Shown piece after piece: positions 23,601-31,092 of a DNA stretch of 47,227 bases (the stretch's first letter is position 1; the number at the start of each line of letters is the position of its first letter). Made by a program: the position numbers and the translations under genes. Source of the stretch: an uncultured Roseobacter sp. (GTDB lineage Bacteria > Pseudomonadota > Alphaproteobacteria > Rhodobacterales > Rhodobacteraceae); the NCBI RefSeq assembly GCF_947495275.1, contig NZ_CANLYL010000018.1:1-47227 (forward strand). The letters run 5' to 3'. Below the pieces are notes generated by a model. It was not told the origin of the DNA. It did no database searches and saw only the letters and a list, made by a program, of their open reading frames with translations.

Positions 23601-25175
23601 ATGGCTCGAATTTTGTCGTCCGAACGCGGTGTGCAGCCCTCAGATGCTGCAAGTGCCAAGAGCGCTTCGGCCGCCGAACCGCGCGACTGGACCAGAGAGC
23701 CTTCGGCGAATTCCGCATTGGCGACCTTGCAGCAGAGAGCAGATCAAAGTGCTGTTGTGAGTCAGTTGGCCCAATGGTCAGGCAGAGAAGCTATTCAGAA
23801 AAAACCACAGGAGGATGCGGGCGGCGGCAGCGGTCTGCCGGATCAGCTGCGTGGCGGGATCGAGGCTTTGTCGGGCGTGGATATGAGCGGTGTTCAGGTG
23901 CACTACAATTCCGCTGAACCCACCAAAGTTGGTGCCCATGCCTACGCGCAGGGCAGCGCAATTCATCTTGGCCCCGGGCAGGAAAAACACTTGCCCCATG
24001 AAGCCTGGCACGTTGTTCAGCAGGCGCAGGGTCGCGTCAAGCCGACCCGGCAACTCAAGGCGACGGGTGTGCAGATCAATGATGACGCAGGCCTCGAAAA
24101 AGAAGCGGATGAAATGGGCGCCAAGGCGATGTCTGCGCCTGCACAGGCCAAGGCAATTTCCGGGCGCGCGGGCATGATGGGCAGTGCCGCATCCTCAGGC
24201 ACCGCTTATCAACGACGCGCGCATGAAACGACCTTTTGGTCGCCCACACGCGGCTTATTCCAGTTGTTGTCTGCCGGACGTGGAAAGCAACCCTTTGCCG
24301 GACAGCAGTTACCTGTTCAACGGGCGCTGGACGGCATGGGCATCAGTTCAATGTCAAATGCGGCCTACGCCAACTGGCAGACCACCTTGCAGTGCAAACA
24401 GGCACCCCATGGGGCGGTCTCGATCGGAGACCGCACGTTGGTGACGCAATACAAGGCTGCGGGCGATATCCTGCAGCTCTTTCAGTGGCCCAAGTTGTCG
24501 AGCAAGACACTTGACCGGGTCAAAGGCGGTCTTGTCGCATTGGAAGGTGCGTTGACATTTGGCGTGGCTCTTGCGGCAGGTGTGTTGTCAGGTGGTGTGG
24601 GGGCAGTTCCGGCGATCATGGGGATGATCGTTGGTGGCGTCAAATTCGCGCGTGGCGTTTTGATGGCCATCGAAGTCAAACCTGAGAACAAGGGAACCAA
24701 GGCGAAAGTCGTCGATGTGCTACGGGGTCTGGAAGCGGCGGGTGCGCTGGTTGGGGCCGCCCATATAGAGGGCTTCAAACAGCTGCCGCTGATTGTCTTT
24801 GGTATCGCCAAGTCGTTGCGGTCATTGGCGACCTTCCTCGCGAATTGCATGGGAGAGGAAACGAATTGGCCGCTGTTGCGCAAAGGGCTGATGATGTTCG
24901 CCACTGCGGCCCATGCGGTTGAAGCCTTTGCCCTGATGATCTCGGGCATGGATGCAAGCTCACTGTCAGAGTTCCTGGGCGCTGGCGCGAGCGCTGTGGT
25001 TGGTGGGTCGAAAGCTTTCCGGACGGGCATTCAGGCCGGGGAGGCCGCTGATGCCCCCAGCTCCAAAGCGCCCAACAATCAGGCTGATGCCCAGCCTGAG
25101 GCGGTGGTTGTGCCAACGCCGGAAACATTGGGGCCGTCAACTGAATCGACCGCCGAGCCCACGGGGACAGACTGA
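23601..25175 (+). CDS. DUF4157 (eCIS-core) protein with hydrophobic C-terminal region
   Basis: A 524-residue protein with no signal peptide. Residues 1-75 are low-complexity and polar. The DUF4157 domain at about 75-180 has DMSGVQVHYNS, GAHAYAQGSAIHLGPG and the zinc-metallopeptidase motif HEAWH (133-137), with a further acidic ligand possible in GLEKEADEMG (164-172). DUF4157 proteins are hallmark eCIS cargo or cargo-processing factors. From about 300 to 480 there are several long, glycine/alanine-rich hydrophobic helices (around 309-355 and 375-475) that could insert in a membrane. The tail is acidic and Pro/Thr-rich. Likely a cargo protein; its effector activity is unknown. ATG 23601 follows AAGGAG. 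Confidence 0.85.
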   Translation: MARILSSERGVQPSDAASAKSASAAEPRDWTREPSANSALATLQQRADQSAVVSQLAQWSGREAIQKKPQEDAGGGSGLPDQLRGGIEALSGVDMSGVQVHYNSAEPTKVGAHAYAQGSAIHLGPGQEKHLPHEAWHVVQQAQGRVKPTRQLKATGVQINDDAGLEKEADEMGAKAMSAPAQAKAISGRAGMMGSAASSGTAYQRRAHETTFWSPTRGLFQLLSAGRGKQPFAGQQLPVQRALDGMGISSMSNAAYANWQTTLQCKQAPHGAVSIGDRTLVTQYKAAGDILQLFQWPKLSSKTLDRVKGGLVALEGALTFGVALAAGVLSGGVGAVPAIMGMIVGGVKFARGVLMAIEVKPENKGTKAKVVDVLRGLEAAGALVGAAHIEGFKQLPLIVFGIAKSLRSLATFLANCMGEETNWPLLRKGLMMFATAAHAVEAFALMISGMDASSLSEFLGAGASAVVGGSKAFRTGIQAGEAADAPSSKAPNNQADAQPEAVVVPTPETLGPSTESTAEPTGTD

Positions 25176-25326
25176 GAAAAATGCCACTGGACCACGTGCA
25201 GCGCCTGGCCGGATGTTCTCTCCATGACGGCCCGGAAAAGGCTTGCCCCTGCGTAAATTTCTACCATAGGGTGAGATTGATTTTGAGGCATTGCCACTGC
25301 GCATGGCCTGTCGGAAAGGGAATTGC

Positions 25327-26613
25327 GTGAACGATCTGGCCCATCTGGGACGCCTTCTGATGGCGTCGTTTCTCGCAGTTTTCACCATATTGGTATCCTC
25401 AGCCGGCGCTTGCGAAGCGCCTGATGGGGACCATGATCTTGTGGTCGCGATCCGCTCCGCAGAACCCTTCACATTCTCGGGCCCGGATGGCCTGCCACGT
25501 GGCTTTGCCGTAGACCTTTGGCATTCTGTCTCGACTGACATAGATCGAACGACCGCCTTCGTCGTTTGTGGCAGTATCGATGAGCAGGAAGCTGGTCTGC
25601 GCGGCGGCACGATCGATGTCGTGATTTCACCGCTGACGATCACGGCAGACCGGATGCGGCGCTATGATTTCAGCCAGCAGTATTTATCATCAGGGCTGAC
25701 GCTTGCTGTTGCGCAATCGGGTGCCATTGATTTCGAGGTGGCGATCGAAACGATTGTCGATACTATTTTTCAACCCACCGTCGCCCGCGCCATCATATTG
25801 TTTTTACTTCTTAATCTTATCACGGCTTTCCTGCTTCGGGCGTTGATGCGCAGCGTGCCAGCGGGGCTGAACGAAGGGGAGACCGCAGGACCCATTCGGA
25901 CCTGGTTGGCCTATTCGCTTGAGGCCGTCGCGCGGACTTCGGGTCTGAAGGGGTTCGGTGACAGCTTCGCGACATTGATGGGCAAGATATTCGAAATGGT
26001 GATGGCTGTTGTTGGCACGGCGCTTTCCGCAATGATCCTCGGCGTGATTACATCTGCTTTTGTCGGGGCCATCGGTGAGAGTCCTCCGGTTGCCTCTCAT
26101 GCGCTGCCAACGATGAAAATCGCGACGTTGCGGTGCTCGACCGCTCAGGAATTTCTGCGTGAGCAATATGTTGATGCCTCAGATAGGATGGATGCGACAA
26201 ATGAAAAAAAAGCCCTTCTCGATAAGCGCTCAGATTGGCTTGAATGCAACGCGTCAGACGACCATTCAAAGAGCATCTTTACCATGGACGATGACGGGAT
26301 GGCGGGCGGCGTGGTTCTGACGCGGAGCTGGGATCAGGCCGTAGAACAGCTCTATACGGGTCAGGTTGATGCGGTGCTGGGCGATTGGATCGCGCTGTCC
26401 TATCTGTCCCGGCGGTCGCCCTATGATGGTAACGTCACCGTTCAGGGGAGTGTCTACCGCAATGAACCCTATGGCTGGGCCATTTCGCGTGCCAATGAGA
26501 GTGATTATCTAAGGCGGGCAATAGATAGTGCGTTGATCGTCCGGATGCGTGACACTGAATGGCGCAAGCGGATTGAAAACACGCTGGGATCGGGGGCGAT
26601 TGCGCCGAACTGA
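25327..26613 (+). CDS. GluR0-like receptor-channel (binding domain split by a potassium-channel-like pore)
   Basis: A 428-residue membrane protein with a signal peptide (to about GACEA). Lobe 1 of a type-3 solute-binding domain (residues 35-150) contains SPLTITADRMRRYDFSQQY, very like the ligand-binding S1 segment of ionotropic glutamate receptors, including the Arg that holds the ligand carboxylate. Then come helix M1 (about 154-174), a pore loop ending TSGLKGFGD (204-212) that resembles the potassium-channel filter, and M2 (about 219-247, ending GVITSAFVG). Lobe 2 (260-425) follows. This S1-M1-P-M2-S2 order is that of GluR0. GTG 25327 follows AAAGGGA. The stop overlaps the methyltransferase start. 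Ion selectivity and ligand are unknown. Confidence 0.8.
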   Translation: MNDLAHLGRLLMASFLAVFTILVSSAGACEAPDGDHDLVVAIRSAEPFTFSGPDGLPRGFAVDLWHSVSTDIDRTTAFVVCGSIDEQEAGLRGGTIDVVISPLTITADRMRRYDFSQQYLSSGLTLAVAQSGAIDFEVAIETIVDTIFQPTVARAIILFLLLNLITAFLLRALMRSVPAGLNEGETAGPIRTWLAYSLEAVARTSGLKGFGDSFATLMGKIFEMVMAVVGTALSAMILGVITSAFVGAIGESPPVASHALPTMKIATLRCSTAQEFLREQYVDASDRMDATNEKKALLDKRSDWLECNASDDHSKSIFTMDDDGMAGGVVLTRSWDQAVEQLYTGQVDAVLGDWIALSYLSRRSPYDGNVTVQGSVYRNEPYGWAISRANESDYLRRAIDSALIVRMRDTEWRKRIENTLGSGAIAPN

Positions 26614-27401
26614 TGGGACACCACCGCGAAATTCCTAAACCGGAGCCACCTGATCTGACGACCCGGTCGTATCTGCTCTATTTCCGATCCGGGCACTATG
26701 ATCGCCGGTATCCCAACCCGAACATCTCGACGTGGCGCAGGATGCTGGAGTTGCTGCCCGAGCAGGGACATGTGGTGGATTTTGGATGTGGAAACGGCCG
26801 GTATCTGCTGCGCCTCAAAGATCATGTGGGTCAGGCAGCCGGGTTTGACATCAATCCTGTAGCGCTGGAAATGCTCTCCGCAAGAGCCAAAGAGTTGGCT
26901 TGGCCCGAGCTGTCGGTATTGGGGCCAGACCCGGCCGATCTTGGAACCTACACGGAAACACACGGGCAGGCTGATCTTGTCCTGTGCCTCTTTGGTGTTC
27001 TGGCGCATATCGAGGCTCGATCGGATCGGATCATCGCTTTGCGCCAGATGCGTCGCCTGCTGAAACCAAACGAAGGACGCCTGCTCATTTCGGTGCCAAA
27101 CAAGGCCCGACGGTTCCTTGCAGAACAGCGCGTGGCTGGCGCCAATGCAGCGGGTTTGATCCGCTATACGCGGGATATGAACGGCACCAAGGTCACGCTG
27201 CCCTATCAGCTGTTTGATCCGGCACGTTTGACAGCGGAACTGGCAGAGGCAGGTTTTCAGATCGCGAAAATCCGGGCGGAGAGTGTCCTGCCGGAAAGCC
27301 TGCTGACAACATATGCGCCGCTGCGCTGGCTTGACAGTCTTTTGACCCGGATGTGCCCGGCGTCGCTGGGATACGGTTTGATCGCTGTGGCTGTGCCATG
27401 A
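26613..27401 (+). CDS. Class I SAM-dependent methyltransferase
   Basis: A 262-residue soluble protein. Motif I is VVDFGCGNGRYLLRL (about 54-68), motif II AGFDINPVALEML, motif III/IV ADLVLCLFGVLAHIE, then LRQMRRLLKPNEGRLLISVPN, as in Methyltransf_25/11 enzymes. The N-terminal segment RSYLLYFRSGHYDRRYPNPN before motif I resembles small-molecule or tRNA-modifying members, but the substrate is not evident. It overlaps the channel gene by one base (TGATG) and the fusion transporter by four (ATGA), so it is coupled to transport and sensing genes. Confidence 0.85.
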   Translation: MGHHREIPKPEPPDLTTRSYLLYFRSGHYDRRYPNPNISTWRRMLELLPEQGHVVDFGCGNGRYLLRLKDHVGQAAGFDINPVALEMLSARAKELAWPELSVLGPDPADLGTYTETHGQADLVLCLFGVLAHIEARSDRIIALRQMRRLLKPNEGRLLISVPNKARRFLAEQRVAGANAAGLIRYTRDMNGTKVTLPYQLFDPARLTAELAEAGFQIAKIRAESVLPESLLTTYAPLRWLDSLLTRMCPASLGYGLIAVAVP

Positions 27402-29044
27402 TCCGACTGCTGGTGTGCTTTTTCCTGTGCGTTTTCTGCCTGTTCTCACCGGCTTTGGCGCAGCGCGACAGATCCGCTGTGGTGCTGCCGGAACAACCGG
27501 ACGGGCGACTTGCGCATATTCTGCGGCGCGGGACCCTGATCGTGGGGGTCAAGACAGACTACCCCCCGTGGGGCACGCTCGATGCTCAGGGTAACATCAT
27601 CGGTCTTGAGCCGGATCTGGCGCGGGCATTGGCAGATCGCATGGGCGTGGGATTGGAGCTTGTTGCTGTCACAGCGTCAAACCGGCTGTCGCGCGTCAAT
27701 CAAGGTGTGGTCGATGTCGTCATTGCGACCATGGGCGACACGGTAACGCGGCGCGCTCAGGCAGGCTTGCTGGAGCCTAGCTATTACTCAAGCGGTGTGG
27801 TGGCCTATGGTCCGATCAATCGCGACTATCAGACTTGGGAAGAACTGCGCGACCTGCCTGTATGCATGACCCAGGGCTCTTACTACAACCGTACGCTTGA
27901 AGAGACCTATGGTGTAGACGGAAAGTATTTTCCTGCCAACCGGGAGGCCAAGATGGCGCTTTCCTTCGGACGCTGCGTGGGCTGGGCGTTTGATGATACG
28001 GCGTTGGTGCAAAGGGTTCTGGCCAATCCTGAAACCAACTACAGCGTTATGGAGGATCGCATCCTTGTCACACCCTGGGCCATCGCCGTGGCCAGCGCAG
28101 AGCGTGACACCAGTTGGGGCCGATTTGTCTCCGCCATGATCGGGGAATGGCATGCGACCGGGTATATCCTGGACTTGGAGCGGAAATGGAACATCGGGGA
28201 AAGCGCCTACCTTCAGCTATTGAATGCGGCGTGGGCCCAAACCGGACCTGACGGAAAACCGTCGTTTTGCGATGCCAGTCAAGGCACCCTGCCTGCCGAA
28301 TGTCTGGGCGCACCGCCTTTTCCGCAGATCGCAGAAAAAGAACCACCTCCGGCTTGGATGGATACCCTGCGCAGCAAAACAGGCGTGGATCTGAGGGTAT
28401 TTCATGATGCTTACAGCCGCGGGCGCCTGATCCGTGGCCTTGGCCTGACACTTGCGCTTTCCGCTGTCGCGATTGTTGGTGCGCTGGCTGTCGGGTTGAG
28501 TTTGGGGGTGATGGATGCGGCCCTGAACAGGCGTGGATTTTGGGGCCAGCTGTTGTTGTTGCCTCAGAAGGTTCTGGTGACGATTGCGCGGATGACGCCT
28601 CCTATTTTGCAAATGTACATCGTCTTTTTCGGACTGGGGGGTGTGCTGGCGCAATCCTCGCTCATCACGCCGGGTGCCTTCGCTACAGCGGCCGTCATCC
28701 TGTCGCTCTACGCGGGGTCAACAAACACCGTCTTGATGTCGCATGCCTTGGCGCAGGAGCGCGGGATACATCCTGAAAAAAATGTCTGGACGCTGGTGCC
28801 CGGGGCTTTCATACGGGCGTTTGACGGGTTGGTCGCTGCTTGCGTCAATATTGTGAAAGCGGCGGGCATGGCCAGTGCTATCGCGCTGACCGAACTGGTC
28901 TCGACAGTCAATCTGATTGTATCCGAAGGAGGGGATGTCAGCACGTTCATGAACGGGTTGTTGATCTTTTATTTTCTGCTGATGCTGGGCGTCTTGTGGC
29001 TTTTCCGTCGCGCAAAACGCTGGATCATCGGAGACCCCCAATGA
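27398..29044 (+). CDS. Fused amino-acid-type substrate-binding protein and ABC permease
   Basis: A 548-residue protein with a signal sequence or anchor (residues 1-22). The solute-binding domain at about 40-270 has GTLIVGVKTDYPPWGTLD, IGLEPDLARALADRMGVG and VNQGVVDVVIATMGDT. A linker with a Cys pair follows (about 295-315), then a HisMQ-type permease of about 250 residues (TLALSAVAIVGALAVGLSLG and the loop with NIVKAAGMASAIALTELV). Such fusions deliver polar amino acids or related compounds. It needs a second permease, encoded four bases overlapping downstream, and an ATPase that is not encoded in this window. Confidence 0.85.
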   Translation: MIRLLVCFFLCVFCLFSPALAQRDRSAVVLPEQPDGRLAHILRRGTLIVGVKTDYPPWGTLDAQGNIIGLEPDLARALADRMGVGLELVAVTASNRLSRVNQGVVDVVIATMGDTVTRRAQAGLLEPSYYSSGVVAYGPINRDYQTWEELRDLPVCMTQGSYYNRTLEETYGVDGKYFPANREAKMALSFGRCVGWAFDDTALVQRVLANPETNYSVMEDRILVTPWAIAVASAERDTSWGRFVSAMIGEWHATGYILDLERKWNIGESAYLQLLNAAWAQTGPDGKPSFCDASQGTLPAECLGAPPFPQIAEKEPPPAWMDTLRSKTGVDLRVFHDAYSRGRLIRGLGLTLALSAVAIVGALAVGLSLGVMDAALNRRGFWGQLLLLPQKVLVTIARMTPPILQMYIVFFGLGGVLAQSSLITPGAFATAAVILSLYAGSTNTVLMSHALAQERGIHPEKNVWTLVPGAFIRAFDGLVAACVNIVKAAGMASAIALTELVSTVNLIVSEGGDVSTFMNGLLIFYFLLMLGVLWLFRRAKRWIIGDPQ

Positions 29045-29643
29045 TCGAAATTCTCTACCAGCAAACCGGATATTTTGCCCGAGGGTTCGCCACCAACCTG
29101 CTGATTTCGATTCTGTCGATGGGCTTTGGCACGATCCTCGGTGCGGCATTGGGTTGGGTACGGGCAAGGCGAGTCACGGCGCTTGGTCCGTTGTCGCATT
29201 TCGGAACCAATGTTTGTCGCAACGTGCCCAGTTTCGTGTTGCTGTTTTACATGGCATCCATGATCCCCAGTGAAGTCGAAGTCGGCGGGGCAATCATGAC
29301 GGTACCGCTATGGATCAAGGCCACGCTGGCGCTGACATTTCCGGTGATCGGTTTCACGTCCGATCAATCCAAAGGCTACTTCGAACAAAGGCGTGCAGGC
29401 GTCACCGGGGCCGGTGAAATATTTACCATTGCCTGGCTGCAATATTTCCTGATCATCATCATGGCTTCTGCCACGGCATCGGTCATCGGGGCGGATGAAA
29501 TTGTCGGTCGCGCCAACATTGTCATTTCTCAAAACGAAAGCGCGCAGTTTTTGTTGGTCACCTATCTCTATGTTTCTCTTTGGTTTTTAGTGACAGGTTT
29601 GATTTTTTCCACAATCGTGAAGATTCTTGCAAAGGCGCGTTAA
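29041..29643 (+). CDS. Amino-acid-type ABC transporter permease
   Basis: A 200-residue inner-membrane protein with four to five transmembrane helices (ARGFATNLLISILSMGFGTILGAALG, VPSFVLLFYMASMIP and others) and the EAA-type loop RRAGVTGAGEIFTIAWLQYF. It is the partner of the fused permease just upstream, giving a heterodimeric channel. ATG 29041 overlaps the preceding TGA. It is the last gene of the coupled four-gene cassette and is followed by a hairpin. The absence of an adjacent ATPase means a shared or distant one must be used, or the unit is not an ordinary importer. Confidence 0.85.
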   Translation: MIEILYQQTGYFARGFATNLLISILSMGFGTILGAALGWVRARRVTALGPLSHFGTNVCRNVPSFVLLFYMASMIPSEVEVGGAIMTVPLWIKATLALTFPVIGFTSDQSKGYFEQRRAGVTGAGEIFTIAWLQYFLIIIMASATASVIGADEIVGRANIVISQNESAQFLLVTYLYVSLWFLVTGLIFSTIVKILAKAR

Positions 29644-29661
29644 CTTTCCGTTAGGGAAAGT
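29643..29661 (+). terminator. Hairpin after the sensor/transporter cassette
   Basis: ACTTTCC (29643-29649), loop GTTAG, then GGAAAGT (29655-29661) make a 7-bp stem starting at the permease stop codon. A T-rich stretch (GCTTTTCTT) follows about eight bases later. It is a weak to moderate terminator that could separate this cassette from the eCIS structural operon. Confidence 0.45.
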
Positions 29662-29703
29662 AAGCTTGCTTTTCTTCAACTCCCGGTTACGGTGAAACAT
29701 ACC

Positions 29704-29723
29704 TATGGTTGAAATTAACCATA
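29704..29723. promoter_or_regulatory. Perfect palindrome upstream of the eCIS structural operon
   Basis: TATGGTT-GAAATT-AACCATA is a 7-bp perfect inverted repeat with a 6-bp spacer, 44 bases before the first structural gene start. The position suits an operator overlapping a promoter that controls sheath, tube and baseplate expression. No other copy was noticed in the window. Confidence 0.55.
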
Positions 29724-29766
29724 CTGACCCGACAATTTCTAATCCAGTGGTGGACTTAAGTACCCA

Positions 29767-30339
29767 ATGATCGATCAGGCGCTCCAACTTGTACGTGATC
29801 GGTTGAACGATCACCTCAGGACACATTTTTCGGTGCCAGAAGACTTGGTTAGCTTGTCGCCACTGACGGACGCGGAAGGCAAGCTTGCTCAGGCCGCGCG
29901 CAACCGTCTTGTGATCTTCCTGACCAACATCGCACATGACGCGGTTCCGCGGTCGCGGCGTGATGGCATTGCCGGGCAATTGAGCCAAGCGCCGCCGCTG
30001 CATATGGACGTCTATTTCATGGTGGCCTCCGGGCATGACGCAGATCTTTACGGCGAAGGGCTGAAACTTATCTCGGCTGCCTTGATGTTCTTTCAATCCA
30101 AGCCGGTGTTTACGCCCTTGACCACGCCCGAGATGCCGCTGGGGTTGTCGCAGCTGACCGTGGAGGTCAGCAATCTCAAGACCGAGGAGATCGCACAGGT
30201 CTGGGCAAATCTCGGGGGGCGCTACACGCCGTCGATCATGTTCAAGATGCGTTCGATCTTGATCGACGCAGGCGCAATCACCAGCGTCGTACCATTGATC
30301 ACGGCACCCTCTCAGCGCACTGAGCCGGAATCAGTCTGA
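29767..30339 (+). CDS. DUF4255 eCIS tail-cap protein (Afp16/Pvc16-like)
   Basis: A 190-residue cytoplasmic protein with the DUF4255 pattern. The N-terminus is MIDQALQLVRDRLNDHLR, then the strands RLVIFLTNIAHDA and PPLHMDVYFMVASGHDADLYGEGLKLISAALMFFQ, ending in SPSIMFKMRSILIDAG-like sequence. In Afp and PVC systems the homologue caps the distal end of tube and sheath and stops polymerisation. It is the first gene of the structural operon, after a 123-bp gap with a terminator-like hairpin and a palindrome. Its stop overlaps the next start (TGATG). Confidence 0.88.
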   Translation: MIDQALQLVRDRLNDHLRTHFSVPEDLVSLSPLTDAEGKLAQAARNRLVIFLTNIAHDAVPRSRRDGIAGQLSQAPPLHMDVYFMVASGHDADLYGEGLKLISAALMFFQSKPVFTPLTTPEMPLGLSQLTVEVSNLKTEEIAQVWANLGGRYTPSIMFKMRSILIDAGAITSVVPLITAPSQRTEPESV

Positions 30340-31079
30340 TGGGTTACTCCGAAATACTGCGCCTCACGCTGAACCATGCCTACTTTGGGAACGATGTCCC
30401 GCCGTTGAGTGTGTCGCCAAGTGATCCACGCGCTTTCGACCTTGCGGGATGCCTGTTGCGTCAGCGCGGTGCAGTGACCCTCATTCTGCTGGATGACGAT
30501 CTTGAAGAACGCCCGACGCATGTCGCCTTGACGCTGTCCGCGCAGACCCCACAGGTGATCGAGGTGACCAGAGATGCAGTGTGGGGTGCCGCCGTCCCCT
30601 TAACGGTTTCTTTGCAGGCTGATACGGTTCGGTTGAGCGATGCTCCGGCTCCGCCAGCGTCGGAGAATGCGCGCTGTTTTGAAACCTCTTTGGCACATCT
30701 GGAAATTGAGATTCCCACAACTGGCCGGCGCGATGTCACTTTCTCCCTGGAGGCGATTGATGCGCTTTGGGCCTATCATCTTACCGGGGCAGACGGCCTG
30801 GAGGGGCTGGAAATCATCGACAGCGCCGGCGACGTCACTTTCGAAGACCTCGGTTTGCGCGCATTGCCGGATGGCCGTCCGGTGCGGGTCATCAGATCAA
30901 CGCAGGCGCTGGCGGCGCGGGCCAGGCCGGATCAGCGGTTTGCCCTGCAAAAGACCGGTCCTTTTGGACCTGAAACACTGATCGCGGTGCTGCCCGCTGC
31001 GCGGTCCCCATTCAAACCCATAACGGAAGCTGACGCGTCCATGCGTCTGCAATCCGATATTTTCGTCACGCTTTGGTAA
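30339..31079 (+). CDS. eCIS-associated hypothetical protein
   Basis: A 246-residue soluble protein, no signal peptide or membrane helix. The N-terminus MGYSEILRLTLNHAYFGNDV leads into a beta-rich protein with several strands (AVTLILLDDDLEERPTHVALTL, LEIEIPTTGRRDVTFSLEAID). The C-terminus resembles the first part (AARARPDQRFALQKT, RLQSDIFVTLW). No family was recognised. Gene position between the cap and the sheath, with a one-base overlap upstream and a 13-base gap downstream, indicates a role in assembly of the particle or as a sheath or cap partner. Confidence 0.75.
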   Translation: MGYSEILRLTLNHAYFGNDVPPLSVSPSDPRAFDLAGCLLRQRGAVTLILLDDDLEERPTHVALTLSAQTPQVIEVTRDAVWGAAVPLTVSLQADTVRLSDAPAPPASENARCFETSLAHLEIEIPTTGRRDVTFSLEAIDALWAYHLTGADGLEGLEIIDSAGDVTFEDLGLRALPDGRPVRVIRSTQALAARARPDQRFALQKTGPFGPETLIAVLPAARSPFKPITEADASMRLQSDIFVTLW

Positions 31080-31092
31080 AGGAGAGCTGAAA

